From Chlamydia sp. 17-3921 (GTDB taxonomy: Bacteria; Chlamydiota; Chlamydiia; Chlamydiales; Chlamydiaceae), in assembly GCF_902705545.1 (NCBI RefSeq), contig NZ_CACSHH010000003.1, forward strand, positions 62,001 through 126,000: 64,000 bases of DNA, written 5' to 3'. Position numbers and translations under genes: made by a program. Within the stretch, counting starts at the first letter, position 1, and each line of letters begins with the position of its first letter. The notes beneath the pieces are model-generated. The model was not told where the DNA came from. It ran no database searches and was given only the letters and a program-made list of their open reading frames with translations. Below, piece after piece: positions 47,861-56,938 of this stretch.

Positions 47861-50149
47861 TTAAGATCTAATTCTTCGTGCTAATTTTGCAAACATTTGA
47901 TTTAACAGAGCCATAGCGGTGCTTACTACAGTCCATTCCTGTTGCATAGCTGCCATTTCCAATTGTAATGCTAACTGTTGATTCTGGTTAAAAGTCGTAT
48001 AATCTTGTTGACTTGACTCTAAAGCCTGTAAGATTTGCTTTTCCCCTCCAGGAATAACCGCATTCTGACCTCCTTCAATCACAAAGCTTTCAAAAGTAGC
48101 TAACTGTCTTTTCCAACTTTGTTCTGGTTGATTATAAACTATTACGTCAAAAGCTTTATCTGTAGATTCAGGTTCAGGGACTGTAGTGATCGTCATTCCC
48201 ATTAAGTAAACAAGAACTTGTGACACGTTACGAATGAGATCATTAAATTGTGATTTATAAGTAGTCAGCATCTCAACTACTTCTCTAATTTGCGAAGATG
48301 TCAGATCAGTATCAGATTTTACAGAAGTAATGATTTTATCAATTTCAGCCTGTACCAATTGACAACGCTTTATGTCTGTTCTACAACGAATCTTCTCATC
48401 ATTTAAAACAGCAATGGCTTTACCCTCAGCATCTTTTATCTCTTGTAAATTCATTTGATTCAAATATAAAGATAAAGAATAGTACGTTTCCGCATTATGA
48501 AAACTTGGAATAAAATGGATAAGCTGGTTCAAATATTTCGCTGTTTTATTTGAGAAGGTCATTTGAGCACCTAAAGAGCTCAAAATATGCTGTTGAGCGG
48601 GAAGAAACTTATCCAACATTATCGATGTATATGTGCTTTGAAGAGGAGACGTTGTGACAAAGGTTCCTTTATTAGTATTCATTGATGTAAAATACTTTAA
48701 TTGAGAAGAATCTATAGTAGCTTTCTGCGTTTGTTTCGTAGTAATTTCTGTAGTCCAATTTGTAATTAACCCATCTATTCTTGAAATAGCTGCATTAGCG
48801 GAATTCAAAACATGTTGGTAAGCAGCTCGCGACATAATCAAAGGTGTTTCTGGAAGAAGATTCATAATAAAATGGAAAAAACGTGGATTGAAAAAATTAA
48901 GACGAAAACTTTCAAAAATAGAGGCTCCTCCATCCGTTGTAGTCGCGTAAAAGAGATTATTAGTATAGTCATCAAAAAAAGTATCATTCGTTACATTAAA
49001 GCCAGCATTCCCTCGAATACTCCAGTACTCTTTTTCTTTTCGTAAAGCAGCTTTATATTCGGCTTCTGTAGGGTTCGAAGCGGATTCTCCATAAAGAGTC
49101 GCACAAGCTTGATAAATATATTGCAAACCAATGAATGCATCTAATCGTAGTGCAGGAAAGACTGCACCACCATGACGAATCGGGATGCCATTTAAATCTG
49201 AAAAGAATCCAAAAATTTGATCGCTCAGCTCTGGAGAATAGCTAGCCTCAAGACCTTGAGGCAGGTTTGCTGTAAGCATACGAAGTACACCACCTAAAGT
49301 CAAATAGCTCTGAATCATCCCTGATTGACGAGCGTTATATTCTGCTCCATTAATTCGTTCACTAGTCAGACTCCCATCATCCCATCGTGGAAGTAGAAAA
49401 TCTTTTAAAATACTAGCAAACTGTCTCAAAAGCTCTTGAATATTCTTTGCTGTAGAAATATTCAAATATAGCTCTGATATTTGTGTATTAAGATATTCTG
49501 ATACTGGATAAGAAACTGCAGTCATAGCTGAGTACACCACCATCATATCTTGCCAAAAAACAGCGATTTTACTCTTGGAAGGAGCATCTGAAGCTTTCAA
49601 AGCTTCCATCTCTTTTACAAAGTTGTCCGCAATTGCATACAACTGTGTATATTGAGCATCTGTTGGAGTTACATTGAAAGCAGATTTTAATGAGTTAAGT
49701 TCGGTTTTATACTTTATAACAACAGCTATTTCAGCTTCTTTGGGATCTGATACTCCTCCAGCTTCAGATAACATCAACCAATTGGAGAAAGATTGGTCTA
49801 AACCGTCGATAAAAACTTTCGCAGTAGCTAAATTTGGATCATTAACAATATCTTGAAGCTCTGTATCTGTATAACTAGGTTTTAATATTTCTATCTTGCT
49901 TTCTGGAGAGCCTTTAGGAAAAGAAGCTTCAGAAATATCATAAACAGGATTTCTTCTATCAATCTGAGCAAGATGTTTAGGTTCTATCTCTTCTATCCAA
50001 CCTAGAGTTCGTTTAAGAGAGAAAATTTTTTCATCTAATTCTTGAAACAGAAAAGCAGCTCCCACTAAATCTGTTGTATCTATTTGACCACCAGCTAAAG
50101 CAGAAGTAATATTACGAGTAAAGTGGATATAATATGGTTGTATTGCCAT
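47861..50149 (-). CDS. DUF582-family secreted protein, long paralogue (CT711 position)
   Basis: A 762-residue protein whose C-terminal half is a DUF582-type domain like that of the neighbouring gene (shared LDKFLPAQ block and terminal MQQEW helix). The N-terminal half, about 480 residues, is also helical (GGVLRMLTANLPQG, FNPRFFHFIMNLLPETP) and has no motif I recognise. By family it is a candidate type III effector delivered to the host cytosol; this is inferred from work on C. trachomatis relatives. It is the first gene of the pair, downstream of pckA and its terminator-like hairpin. Confidence 0.85.
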   Translation of the reverse strand: MAIQPYYIHFTRNITSALAGGQIDTTDLVGAAFLFQELDEKIFSLKRTLGWIEEIEPKHLAQIDRRNPVYDISEASFPKGSPESKIEILKPSYTDTELQDIVNDPNLATAKVFIDGLDQSFSNWLMLSEAGGVSDPKEAEIAVVIKYKTELNSLKSAFNVTPTDAQYTQLYAIADNFVKEMEALKASDAPSKSKIAVFWQDMMVVYSAMTAVSYPVSEYLNTQISELYLNISTAKNIQELLRQFASILKDFLLPRWDDGSLTSERINGAEYNARQSGMIQSYLTLGGVLRMLTANLPQGLEASYSPELSDQIFGFFSDLNGIPIRHGGAVFPALRLDAFIGLQYIYQACATLYGESASNPTEAEYKAALRKEKEYWSIRGNAGFNVTNDTFFDDYTNNLFYATTTDGGASIFESFRLNFFNPRFFHFIMNLLPETPLIMSRAAYQHVLNSANAAISRIDGLITNWTTEITTKQTQKATIDSSQLKYFTSMNTNKGTFVTTSPLQSTYTSIMLDKFLPAQQHILSSLGAQMTFSNKTAKYLNQLIHFIPSFHNAETYYSLSLYLNQMNLQEIKDAEGKAIAVLNDEKIRCRTDIKRCQLVQAEIDKIITSVKSDTDLTSSQIREVVEMLTTYKSQFNDLIRNVSQVLVYLMGMTITTVPEPESTDKAFDVIVYNQPEQSWKRQLATFESFVIEGGQNAVIPGGEKQILQALESSQQDYTTFNQNQQLALQLEMAAMQQEWTVVSTAMALLNQMFAKLARRIRS

Positions 50150-50160
50150 TATATTTATTT

Positions 50161-50222
50161 AAAAAAATCATTATTTTCTAATTTTAAATAATAAATTTTT
50201 ATCAAAAAACAAAAATAATGAT
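50161..50222 (-). terminator. Terminator-like hairpin between pckA and the DUF582 pair
   Basis: ATCATTATTTT (50168-50178) and AAAATAATGAT (50212-50222) are perfect 11-base inverted repeats separated by 33 bases. Read on the minus strand they are followed by seven T (50161-50167). It lies 40 bases after the pckA stop. The stem is AT-rich and the loop long, so it may be weak. Confidence 0.5.
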
Positions 50223-50260
50223 CTTCTTAAACTAAGATAAAAAGAACTAACAACTTTGAT

Positions 50261-52057
50261 TTATTTTAATTCTGATTCTATACGAGAAAGCTCATCAAGA
50301 ATTTCTTGCGGGCAACTCGAACCAAAAATCTTAAAATAATTACGAATGTTTTGAACTTCAGCAATCCAACCTTTTTGATCCACAGTTAACAACTCCTGAA
50401 GAACTTGTGAATTAAGGTTCAATCCATCAACATTCAATGCTTTTGAAGATGGTAAATATCCAATAGGTGTTTTCTGAGCGATATTCTCTTCCTCATTTGT
50501 CCGACGAAAAATCCAATCTAAAACTCTTAAATTTTCGCTAAATCCTGGCCATAGAAAATTCCCATCAGAATCTTTGCGAAACCAGTTAACTCCAAAAATT
50601 TTAGGAAGTTTAAGATTCGTTTTTTTCCCAAAAGACAACCAATGTTGGAAGTAATTTGCCATATTATAACCACAAAACGGCAACATAGCAAAAGGATCGT
50701 GACGTAATTTTCCTTGTTCTCCAACCATAGCTGCAGTTGTCGTTGAAGACATTCCTGCTCCTATAGTTACACCATGTTGCCAACTTAAAGCCTCGTAAAC
50801 CAGAGGAATTGTATCTGAACGACGTCCTCCAAAAATGACTGCATCTAAAGGAACTCCTTGAGGATGATTCCATTTAGGGTCTAAAGAAGGGCATTGAGTT
50901 AAAGGAGCTGTAAATCGTGAATTTGGATGCGCAGCAGGAGCTCCTCCTGGCTTCCATGGATTTCCATGCCAATCAGTTAAAGACGAAGGAGGAGTTTCTG
51001 AAAGACCTTCCCACCAAACATCATCATCATTAGTTAAAGCTACATTAGTAAATATTGAATTCTTTTTACACGCCTCTAAAGCATTGGGATTCGTACGCGC
51101 AGAAGTTCCAGGAGCAACCCCGAAAAAACCAAACTCAGGATTTACGGCATACAATCTTCCATCTTCTCCAGGACGAATCCAAGCAATATCATCTCCTAAA
51201 CATTCAACTTTCCAACCAGGAAGTTTAGGCATTAACATTGCTAAATTTGTTTTTCCACAAGCACTGGGAAAAGAAGCTGAAAAATACTTTTTGATCCCTT
51301 GAGGATTGGTTACTCCAATAATCAACATATGCTCAGCAAGCCACCCTTGTTTTCTTGCCATAAAGGAGGCCAAACGCAAAGCTACACATTTTTTCCCAAG
51401 TAACGCATTTCCACCATACCCACTACCAAAAGACATCACACTGCTATCATCTTGGAAATGAACTATGCGCATAGATTTTGGATTACATGGCCATGAAACA
51501 TCTTTCTCTCCAAGAGCTAGAGGCTTTCCAACGCTATGCAAACATTTCAAGAATTTTCCAGAAGTCCCTAGAAATTTCAAAACATCTTTCCCCATACGAG
51601 TCATGATCTTCATAGAACAAACAACATAAGGGGAATCTGTTATTTCTATACCCACAATAGAAAAAGAAGAGTTTAGAGGTCCCATGCAGAAAGGGACTAC
51701 ATAAAGAGTCCTTCCCTTCATACAACCATGGAAAAGCTTTTGCATCTCCTCTCGCATCTCTTTAGGGTCTCTCCAATTGTTGGTCGGTCCCGCTTCTTCC
51801 TGAGTTGGAGTACAAATAAAAGTAAATTGTTCAACACGAGCAACATCTTCAGGAGAAGAGCGAACCAAAAAACAATTCGGATGTGATTTAGAATTGAGAG
51901 GAATCATCACTCCAGAGTCTTTCATCATAGAGCAAAGTTCTACATACTCAGCATTAGAACCATCGCACACACGAATATTTTTAGGAGAGGTTAGTGCAGC
52001 AATCTCTGTGACCCAAGCCTTCAATCCTTCATGTTCCATGCCAGTACTCCAAACCAT
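50261..52057 (-). CDS. pckA: Phosphoenolpyruvate carboxykinase (GTP)
   Basis: It converts oxaloacetate and GTP to phosphoenolpyruvate, linking dicarboxylate use to gluconeogenesis. The GTP-type enzyme is identified by its 598 residues and by the kinase loop ASFPSACGKTNLAML (near residue 262), with FGGRRSDTIPLVYE and GDDIAWIRPGEDG. The ATP-type enzyme is shorter, with a different loop. ATG 52057 is used; ATG 52039 (MEHEGLK) is an alternative. The start is 3 bases after the mreB stop, so they are probably co-transcribed. PorB, reported to import dicarboxylates, is encoded about 4 kb away. Confidence 0.95.
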   Translation of the reverse strand: MVWSTGMEHEGLKAWVTEIAALTSPKNIRVCDGSNAEYVELCSMMKDSGVMIPLNSKSHPNCFLVRSSPEDVARVEQFTFICTPTQEEAGPTNNWRDPKEMREEMQKLFHGCMKGRTLYVVPFCMGPLNSSFSIVGIEITDSPYVVCSMKIMTRMGKDVLKFLGTSGKFLKCLHSVGKPLALGEKDVSWPCNPKSMRIVHFQDDSSVMSFGSGYGGNALLGKKCVALRLASFMARKQGWLAEHMLIIGVTNPQGIKKYFSASFPSACGKTNLAMLMPKLPGWKVECLGDDIAWIRPGEDGRLYAVNPEFGFFGVAPGTSARTNPNALEACKKNSIFTNVALTNDDDVWWEGLSETPPSSLTDWHGNPWKPGGAPAAHPNSRFTAPLTQCPSLDPKWNHPQGVPLDAVIFGGRRSDTIPLVYEALSWQHGVTIGAGMSSTTTAAMVGEQGKLRHDPFAMLPFCGYNMANYFQHWLSFGKKTNLKLPKIFGVNWFRKDSDGNFLWPGFSENLRVLDWIFRRTNEEENIAQKTPIGYLPSSKALNVDGLNLNSQVLQELLTVDQKGWIAEVQNIRNYFKIFGSSCPQEILDELSRIESELK

Positions 52058-52060
52058 AAA

Positions 52061-53161
52061 TCACACCATATTTCCCTTGCGTTTCTTAAATTGATCCAAA
52101 TGTTCTAAAGCTTTACCAGTTCCCAAACACACGGCTAATAAAGGATGGGGAGCCGTTATAACAGAGAGTCCGGTGTTTTTACTAAGAGCTTTATCTAACC
52201 CTTTGATTAGAGCTCCTCCTCCAGCTAAAATCATTCCTCGCTCAACTAAATCTGCGGAAAGTTCCGGAGGACATTTTTCTAGTGTTAGCCGCACACATTC
52301 TATAATCTGTTGAATTGGTTCAGCAAGGCATTCTCGAATCTCAACAGAGTTTATTCGCTTAGTAATAGGTAAACCAGCTACCTGATCTCGACCACGGACT
52401 TCCATTTCTAACTCTTGATCACCCAAAGAGTATGCAGAACCAATAGTGATCTTAATTTCTTCAGCAGTCCTTGGCCCAATCATAAGATTGTAAGTCCGAC
52501 GCATATAATTGATAATGCACTCATCAAACTCGTCCCCTGCTATGCGTAACGAACGTGACTCAACAATTCCCCCCAAAGAGATAATAGCAATTTCTGTAGT
52601 TCCTCCACCAATATCAATGATCATGCTTGCTGCAGGTTCATGAACAGGAAGATCTACTCCGATAGCAGCAGCCATAGGTTCTTCTATTAAAATCACTTCC
52701 TGAGCACCGGCATGCAAAGCAGAATCTTCAACAGCTCGTTTTTCAACACCAGTGATTCCTGAGGGTACAGCAATCAAAATTCTAGGACGAAAAACACTAC
52801 GAGAAGGGGTTACTCGTTTTATTAAAGCTTTTAACATTCCTTCAGCTATTTCGAAATCAGCAATCACTCCATCTTTCATAGGACGAACAGCCATAATTTT
52901 TCTAGGAGTCTTCCCTAACATGGCTTTAGCCTTATGGCCAACAGCAAGAACTGTATGAGTTTGAGCATCAACAGCCACAACTGAAGGCTCACTAAGAACG
53001 ATACCACGACCTCGAACATATACCAAGGTGTTTGCCGTACCTAAGTCAATACCAATACTTCCAGAAAAGAAGTTGAAAACCTTATCAAATCGCCCTAGAG
53101 CCTTATTATATAAGCGGTTAGAAAGGCTCTTAATTTTAAATAGGCTACGATGTGGGCTCAT
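52061..53161 (-). CDS. mreB: Rod-shape/division actin homologue MreB
   Basis: MreB is a bacterial actin. Chlamydiae have no FtsZ, and MreB organises division there. The ATPase core is clear: GIDLGTANTLVYV (from residue 37), then DIGGGTTEIAIISLGG and the C-terminal LAGGGALIKGLDKAL. The N-terminus is about 22 residues longer than in E. coli, with a basic amphipathic stretch (KSLSNRLYNKALGRFDKVFN), consistent with the membrane-binding extension described for chlamydial MreB. It is 4 bases after the SNF2 gene and 3 bases before pckA on the same strand. Confidence 0.96.
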   Translation of the reverse strand: MSPHRSLFKIKSLSNRLYNKALGRFDKVFNFFSGSIGIDLGTANTLVYVRGRGIVLSEPSVVAVDAQTHTVLAVGHKAKAMLGKTPRKIMAVRPMKDGVIADFEIAEGMLKALIKRVTPSRSVFRPRILIAVPSGITGVEKRAVEDSALHAGAQEVILIEEPMAAAIGVDLPVHEPAASMIIDIGGGTTEIAIISLGGIVESRSLRIAGDEFDECIINYMRRTYNLMIGPRTAEEIKITIGSAYSLGDQELEMEVRGRDQVAGLPITKRINSVEIRECLAEPIQQIIECVRLTLEKCPPELSADLVERGMILAGGGALIKGLDKALSKNTGLSVITAPHPLLAVCLGTGKALEHLDQFKKRKGNMV

Positions 53162-53165
53162 AAAA

Positions 53166-56100
53166 TCATATTTGTAACAATTCCAATACTTCTTCCCAAG
53201 TTAACTTGGAGACGACTTCATCATCAGAATTGATGACTTTCTTTACAAGGCTCTTTTTCCTATTCTGTAAGGAGAGTATCTTTTCTTCAATAGTATTTAA
53301 TGTAACTAGTTTGTATGAGGAAACAGAGCGACTCTGACCTATACGATGAACTCGATCGGTAGCTTGATTTTCTACTGCAGGATTCCACCACATATCATAG
53401 TGAATTACAGTATCTGCTCCAACTAAGTTCAGACCTGTTCCTCCAGCTTTTAACGAAATCAAGAACACTAATAAACTCGGATCTTCATTAAATTGATTTA
53501 CTAATTCTAATCTATTCTTAGTAGAACCATCCAAATAAACGAAAGGAACTCCTCGAACTTCCAAATCCCTCTTTATAATGGACAACATCTTTGTATATTG
53601 ACTGAAAACCACTGTTTTATGCCCAGAATCAACTAGAGAAGACAATAAATCCATCAGCATGTCGTATTTCGCAGAATCTCCAGGTTCTGGAGAATCTTTA
53701 GCAAAAATCGCTGGATGACAACAAATCTGTTTCAATCGAGTCAACGTTGCAAGTACATGAATGTGAATTCGATCAAAACCTTCTTGTTTAACTAAGCGAG
53801 ACAACTCCTGTTTTGCAGAAGCTGCATAAGATTGGTAAAGCTCTCGTTGAGAATCTGTAAGATGACAATGGTAAAGAATTTCTGAGACAGGAGGTAAATC
53901 TTTTAAAACGTCTTCTTTCATACGACGTAAAATAAACGGAGAAACCTTACGTTTAAGAGCCATCATGTTATCGGCTTTATTTCCCATATAGTTCCCAGTC
54001 CGAATGTACTTTCCGACAAAGCGATCGTAACTACTTAAAAGCCCTGGCATTAAGAAATCAAAGAGACTCCATAATTCTTCAAGAGAATTTTCTATAGGTG
54101 TTCCTGTTAAAATTAACTTGTGATCAGATTGGATCATTTTAACAGATTTAGCGTTCCGCGTTGTTCTATTTTTAATATGATGAGCTTCATCCAAAACGAC
54201 ATAATCAAAATGAAAGTTTTTATAAATTTCTATATCTTTTTGTAACAGATTATAGGATGTTATAGCTACATCGTGATCTGATAAAAGCGTTAACTGTTTA
54301 CGTCGTTGTGAAGGAACACTATCTATTACTAGCGTTTTGAAATTTGGATTAAACTTACGAAATTCTTCTTTCCAGTTATAAACTAAAGATGTCGGACAAA
54401 CAATGAGGGAGCATCCTTGTCCCTTTTCAAGTTTACTTTGTGTAACAGCAATGATCGCCTGTAAAGTTTTCCCTAAACCCATATCATCGGCTAAAATGCC
54501 ATTAAGATGCATTTTTCTCAGACGTTCTAACCAATGCACTCCTTCCGTTTGATATTCACGCAAAGTTGCTTGTATTTGTTCTGGGACTTCTTGGAAATTA
54601 AATGCAATTTCACCACGAATTTGTTGTTGAATTTCCTTAAGCTTGTCTGTCATAGAGAAATTCACAGGTAATCCTTCAAATTGCTCAACTGAAATACTCG
54701 TTAAGCTCCATAAAGGACATTTTTCGATAAAATTATCTAAAACTTTAAAGCCAATCTCATTGAAAATTTGCACCACTGGAGCAATCTTCTCTAAGTCTAA
54801 AACAAGAATACATGGCAATTTAGTTTGGCTAAAAGTATTTCCTCGACGGCCATTTTTAATTTGCACTCCTTTTTTAGGAAGTTCCAAAAAACGCTTCTTA
54901 GCACTAATACAATCCCATAAAAGATCTAAGCTTACCCCTTTCAACAAACCATGAATTTTTAATTCAGCTTCATAGTAATTGATATCTGTTCCTTCTCTAA
55001 AGGAAAGATCAAAACTCGTTTCATCATAAATAAATTGATCTGAGAGATTCTCTGGAGAATTGAACGTTATCCTATGTTGGTTTGCAGGAATAGTCTCCGT
55101 CATAAATTCTACGATTTTCTTTTCACTTTTAACATGAAAAGCTCCATCTCGTTCATCGTAAATAAAACCAGAAAAGACTTCTTCTATAATTTTACGTTCT
55201 TCCACAAGATTACGCGCTAAAATACCCTCTTCACGAATAAAAGCACGAATATCTCCATATTGCAAAGCTAATGGAGCTGCAGGAACCCGTAATGAACCAT
55301 AGAGGAAATATAACTTCGCTTCTAATTCTCCATCCAAATAACTCATATCACAAATGGCGCGAATCTCATCTACGAAAGGTAAAGTCACAAAAGAATTTAA
55401 AAGATGCACATTCGCAACTTCAGCATACTCTTGAAATACTGGAAGAGCGTTTTCTATAAATGCACCAAAAAGAGCTTCAGGAATAGTAATGTCTCTTAAG
55501 CGAGCAAAAGAACGTAAATGAGCCCGCTTTATTTGTGGAGGGAAGCGATGATACACATTACGATGAATTATACCTGGAACATCAGATTCAAGTAATAAAG
55601 TATGCTCTGGAAGTACTTCATCATCATCTACCAAAATCATCGGGCTCATTAATAATGCTTTGTAAGGCGTATCAAAAAAGTCCAAATTGAATTTCATTCG
55701 AGCAGGTATTACAGACCAATACAAAGGTTCTTCCAGATTCCCACAGAAAAATCCTGAGAAGTTTTCTCTTTCTCCTGACTGTACCCCACCTCGATCTGCG
55801 AGTTGATATTCAAACATCTTAGCTAAGATAACGCCCAAGGATGCATGCATCAAATAAGCAGATTTTAAAAGCTTTTCTTCAGAAACTTGGTTGGGATAAC
55901 GCACATAGCGAATCAAAAGATCTATTAACTTCCGATCTGAGGCATTAAAAGATTGCATCGTAAAGAAGAAACGCCTTCCATTAAGAATTATAGGCTCCTG
56001 ATACAACACGCCTTCAAGAAAAGTACGAATATTTGGAATATAAAAAGGCTTCGAACGGCCAGGAAGACGAAGAACAAGTTGGAATTCTATAGGATGATTA

Positions 56101-56669
56101 TTTGAAACAAATGCCTCTTCAGTTGCTGCAACAAATAAAACAGCAAGCTCCGCGAAATCCTTTTCTAAATATTCCAAAGGCAAGAAAAATGGATTTACAC
56201 TTAATGCATTGGAAGCATGAATATATTCACGAAGAATTTCTTTTTGGTGTTCACGATCTTTGCGTTCCTCTTCTCTAGTTGCGGCAGTAACAAAGGTTTC
56301 TTGTAGTTCTTTCTTAACTTCCTCATTAATTTCTTGATTCGTTTCTAAATCTGCTTCTCGAGAATATGCAACAACCATTTCATTAAAATACTGCTCCAAA
56401 TAAAACAGCAATGCAACGATATGTTGACAATCAAAATTATAAGAGCAGTCGCAGTTGGAATCTACAGTATCTGATTCAGATCTATCTACTTCTATCTCAC
56501 ACTCATAAATATTGTCATAAAGACCACGAATTTGTGCGCCAATACAAACTGTTTCCCCATTCATGGAGAGGATTTTTGCATTAACTACTGCTCCCTGTTC
56601 AAAAAGTTCTTTACCTTCTTGTAAAATATTAGCTGAAAAATCTCGGCGTAATTTGCGAAAGTTAAGCAT
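53166..56669 (-). CDS. SWIM zinc-finger and SNF2-family helicase (CT708 position)
   Basis: A 1167-residue SWI2/SNF2 ATPase. Near the N-terminus is a SWIM zinc finger: CDCSYNFDCQH gives C73, C75, C81 and H83. A long middle region has no motif I recognise. The ATPase core includes Walker A ADDMGLGKTLQAI (about residue 718), LDEAHHIKNR (about 825) and the second RecA lobe with SLKAGGTGLNL and DRVHRIGQ (about 1110). Such proteins move along duplex DNA and remodel bound proteins. In bacteria they include the RNA-polymerase recycling factor RapA, but RapA lacks SWIM, so I do not equate them. The gene is upstream of mreB. Confidence 0.92.
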   Translation of the reverse strand: MLNFRKLRRDFSANILQEGKELFEQGAVVNAKILSMNGETVCIGAQIRGLYDNIYECEIEVDRSESDTVDSNCDCSYNFDCQHIVALLFYLEQYFNEMVVAYSREADLETNQEINEEVKKELQETFVTAATREEERKDREHQKEILREYIHASNALSVNPFFLPLEYLEKDFAELAVLFVAATEEAFVSNNHPIEFQLVLRLPGRSKPFYIPNIRTFLEGVLYQEPIILNGRRFFFTMQSFNASDRKLIDLLIRYVRYPNQVSEEKLLKSAYLMHASLGVILAKMFEYQLADRGGVQSGERENFSGFFCGNLEEPLYWSVIPARMKFNLDFFDTPYKALLMSPMILVDDDEVLPEHTLLLESDVPGIIHRNVYHRFPPQIKRAHLRSFARLRDITIPEALFGAFIENALPVFQEYAEVANVHLLNSFVTLPFVDEIRAICDMSYLDGELEAKLYFLYGSLRVPAAPLALQYGDIRAFIREEGILARNLVEERKIIEEVFSGFIYDERDGAFHVKSEKKIVEFMTETIPANQHRITFNSPENLSDQFIYDETSFDLSFREGTDINYYEAELKIHGLLKGVSLDLLWDCISAKKRFLELPKKGVQIKNGRRGNTFSQTKLPCILVLDLEKIAPVVQIFNEIGFKVLDNFIEKCPLWSLTSISVEQFEGLPVNFSMTDKLKEIQQQIRGEIAFNFQEVPEQIQATLREYQTEGVHWLERLRKMHLNGILADDMGLGKTLQAIIAVTQSKLEKGQGCSLIVCPTSLVYNWKEEFRKFNPNFKTLVIDSVPSQRRKQLTLLSDHDVAITSYNLLQKDIEIYKNFHFDYVVLDEAHHIKNRTTRNAKSVKMIQSDHKLILTGTPIENSLEELWSLFDFLMPGLLSSYDRFVGKYIRTGNYMGNKADNMMALKRKVSPFILRRMKEDVLKDLPPVSEILYHCHLTDSQRELYQSYAASAKQELSRLVKQEGFDRIHIHVLATLTRLKQICCHPAIFAKDSPEPGDSAKYDMLMDLLSSLVDSGHKTVVFSQYTKMLSIIKRDLEVRGVPFVYLDGSTKNRLELVNQFNEDPSLLVFLISLKAGGTGLNLVGADTVIHYDMWWNPAVENQATDRVHRIGQSRSVSSYKLVTLNTIEEKILSLQNRKKSLVKKVINSDDEVVSKLTWEEVLELLQI

Positions 56670-56847
56670 TTCTCCTCTAAATTAAGAGCTGATGATAGAA
56701 TCTGCTTACTTGTACCCGTTTATTTACGCTAAATCAATGAAAAATTTTATGCTTAACACTACCCCATGTGTAGTCACTCAACTCTACAAAGTAACAATGC
56801 TACCCATTGCTAAAAACTCCTCGAAAAATTAGAATACTTCTTTTCTT

Positions 56848-56919
56848 GCGGGTGTAGCTCAGTGGTAGAGCGCTACGTTGCCAACGTAAAGGTCGTGAGT
56901 TCAAGCCTCATCACCCGCT
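56848..56919 (+). tRNA. tRNA-Gly (GCC)
   Basis: The acceptor stem GCGGGTG/CACCCGC, D-loop AGTGGTA, anticodon loop TTGCCAA and T-loop TTCAAGC fold into a standard cloverleaf of 72 bases with discriminator T. The anticodon stem has one C-A mismatch at its top pair. CCA is not encoded. It ends 19 bases before tig. Confidence 0.96.
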
Positions 56920-56938
56920 TTCTCTTCCAATACTTAGT

